DNA from: J054 sp963850255
GTDB taxonomy: Bacteria; Pseudomonadota; Gammaproteobacteria; Steroidobacterales; GCA-2729495
Assembly: GCA_963850255.1 (NCBI GenBank)
Contig: CAWKLL010000008.1
Coordinates: 1-64,000 of the forward strand
DNA: 64,000 nt
Direction of reading: 5' to 3'
The notes under the pieces were generated by a model. The model did no database searches and was not told the origin of the DNA. It was given only the letters and a program-made list of their open reading frames with translations. Shown here piece after piece: positions 63,601 to 64,000 of the stretch (the first letter of the stretch is position 1; each line of letters opens with the position of its first letter). Made by a program: the position numbers and the translations under genes.

Positions 63601-64000
63601 TTAAGGCCGGATGGGCGAGATGATGACAATGGTCAACCAGTAGTTGCTGATTGTCCAGGCTTTGGAGCCAACACCAAAGGCCGCCCGATTGCGGCCTTGG
63701 ATGTTGGCGAAGGTGACGCCTACCCAGTAGTCGCCTGTCGCCGTGTGCTTTCAGTCCAGGTCGCCGCTGATGCGTGCGAAGCTGTGACACTTGCTACAGG
63801 AGTTCGGCATGATGTCGTAGTCGTGTCCCAGACTCGGATCTTCGTTTCTCAATACTGCGCTCTGGCCCGGCCAGACGATATCGAAAACATGCGAGGCGAT
63901 GTTGCCCTCCGCCACGGCCGAAAGGCCGGACGAGTCGAGCGCCAAGTGATACTGCGAGTCATCGTTAAGGTCGAAGAGCTTGCCGATCTTCGCCATGTGG
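63601..64000 (-). CDS. Heme-binding (CxxCH) protein, C-terminal part, one frameshift
   Basis: Minus-strand frame entering at the right window edge. It reads LFDLNDDSQYHLALDSSGLS, then NSCSKCHSFARISGDLD with one CxxCH heme c site. After a shift near 63752 it continues GDYWVGVTFANIQGRNRAAF and ends at TAA 63601-63603. The N-terminus lies outside. Probably a periplasmic c-type cytochrome or diheme protein; the single visible motif leaves this open. Confidence 0.5.

Overview
The window looks like chromosomal DNA of a GC-rich gammaproteobacterium, with accessory regions around tRNA genes. Supporting signs are an adjacent mutY-yggX pair (yggX is a beta/gammaproteobacterial family), EgtB/EgtD ergothioneine synthesis, a HiPIP, an HflK/HflC pair and a GGDEF-EAL regulator. 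A marine-sediment lineage such as Woeseiaceae would fit, but that is a guess from gene content. No rRNA, CRISPR array, phage structural gene or integrase gene was found.

Layout. 1-4648: ion-transport genes (Na/Pi cotransporter, DUF21/CBS protein, MscS channel, two MgtE-type proteins), most with frameshifts. 5138-6982: a minus-strand dioxygenase/hydrolase operon. 7387-33000: an accessory stretch marked by two full tRNA-Gly(CCC) genes and three tRNA-Gly 3' fragments. It carries a yajQ remnant, a heavily frameshifted ppc, an intact ackA-xfp (acetate kinase-phosphoketolase) pair, an aspA remnant, secreted proteins, an operon with a betaine-type ABC transporter, methyltransferase, dioxygenase and MFS exporter, three tiny membrane proteins, and a Rieske/ABM/MFS/HiPIP cluster with a 619-residue secreted protein of unknown role. 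33085-44894: mostly intact housekeeping-type genes: HDOD protein, histidine kinase with its response regulator, REC-GGDEF-EAL, pilin-like protein, AsmA, MutY, YggX, EgtD and EgtB.

45152-63262 is the most striking part. A complete tRNA-Phe is followed in the same orientation by four copies of its 3' end, at 49819, 54407, 58968 and 63216. They cut the DNA into four segments of 4.64, 4.59, 4.56 and 4.25 kb. The last three copies are preceded by a nearly identical ~100-bp module holding three tandem 10-bp repeats of the kind bound by recombinases. No segment has an integrase. Cargo: (1) a glycosyltransferase and two outer-membrane barrels; (2) an XRE regulator with a perfect palindromic operator, HflK/HflC-type SPFH proteins and an alanine-dehydrogenase-like enzyme; (3) a GST-like protein, a membrane protein and an AbiEi/AbiEii toxin-antitoxin pair with a perfect inverted-repeat operator; (4) a SEC-C protein and a Fic protein. 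This reads as a tandem array of small tRNA-targeted cassettes mobilised in trans.

Many genes keep family motifs across several reading frames, so either the consensus has indel errors or there is recent gene decay. The broken genes lie mainly near the tRNA sites and at 1-4.6 kb, while 27.5-45 kb is largely clean. Starts and ends of frameshifted genes are therefore approximate.
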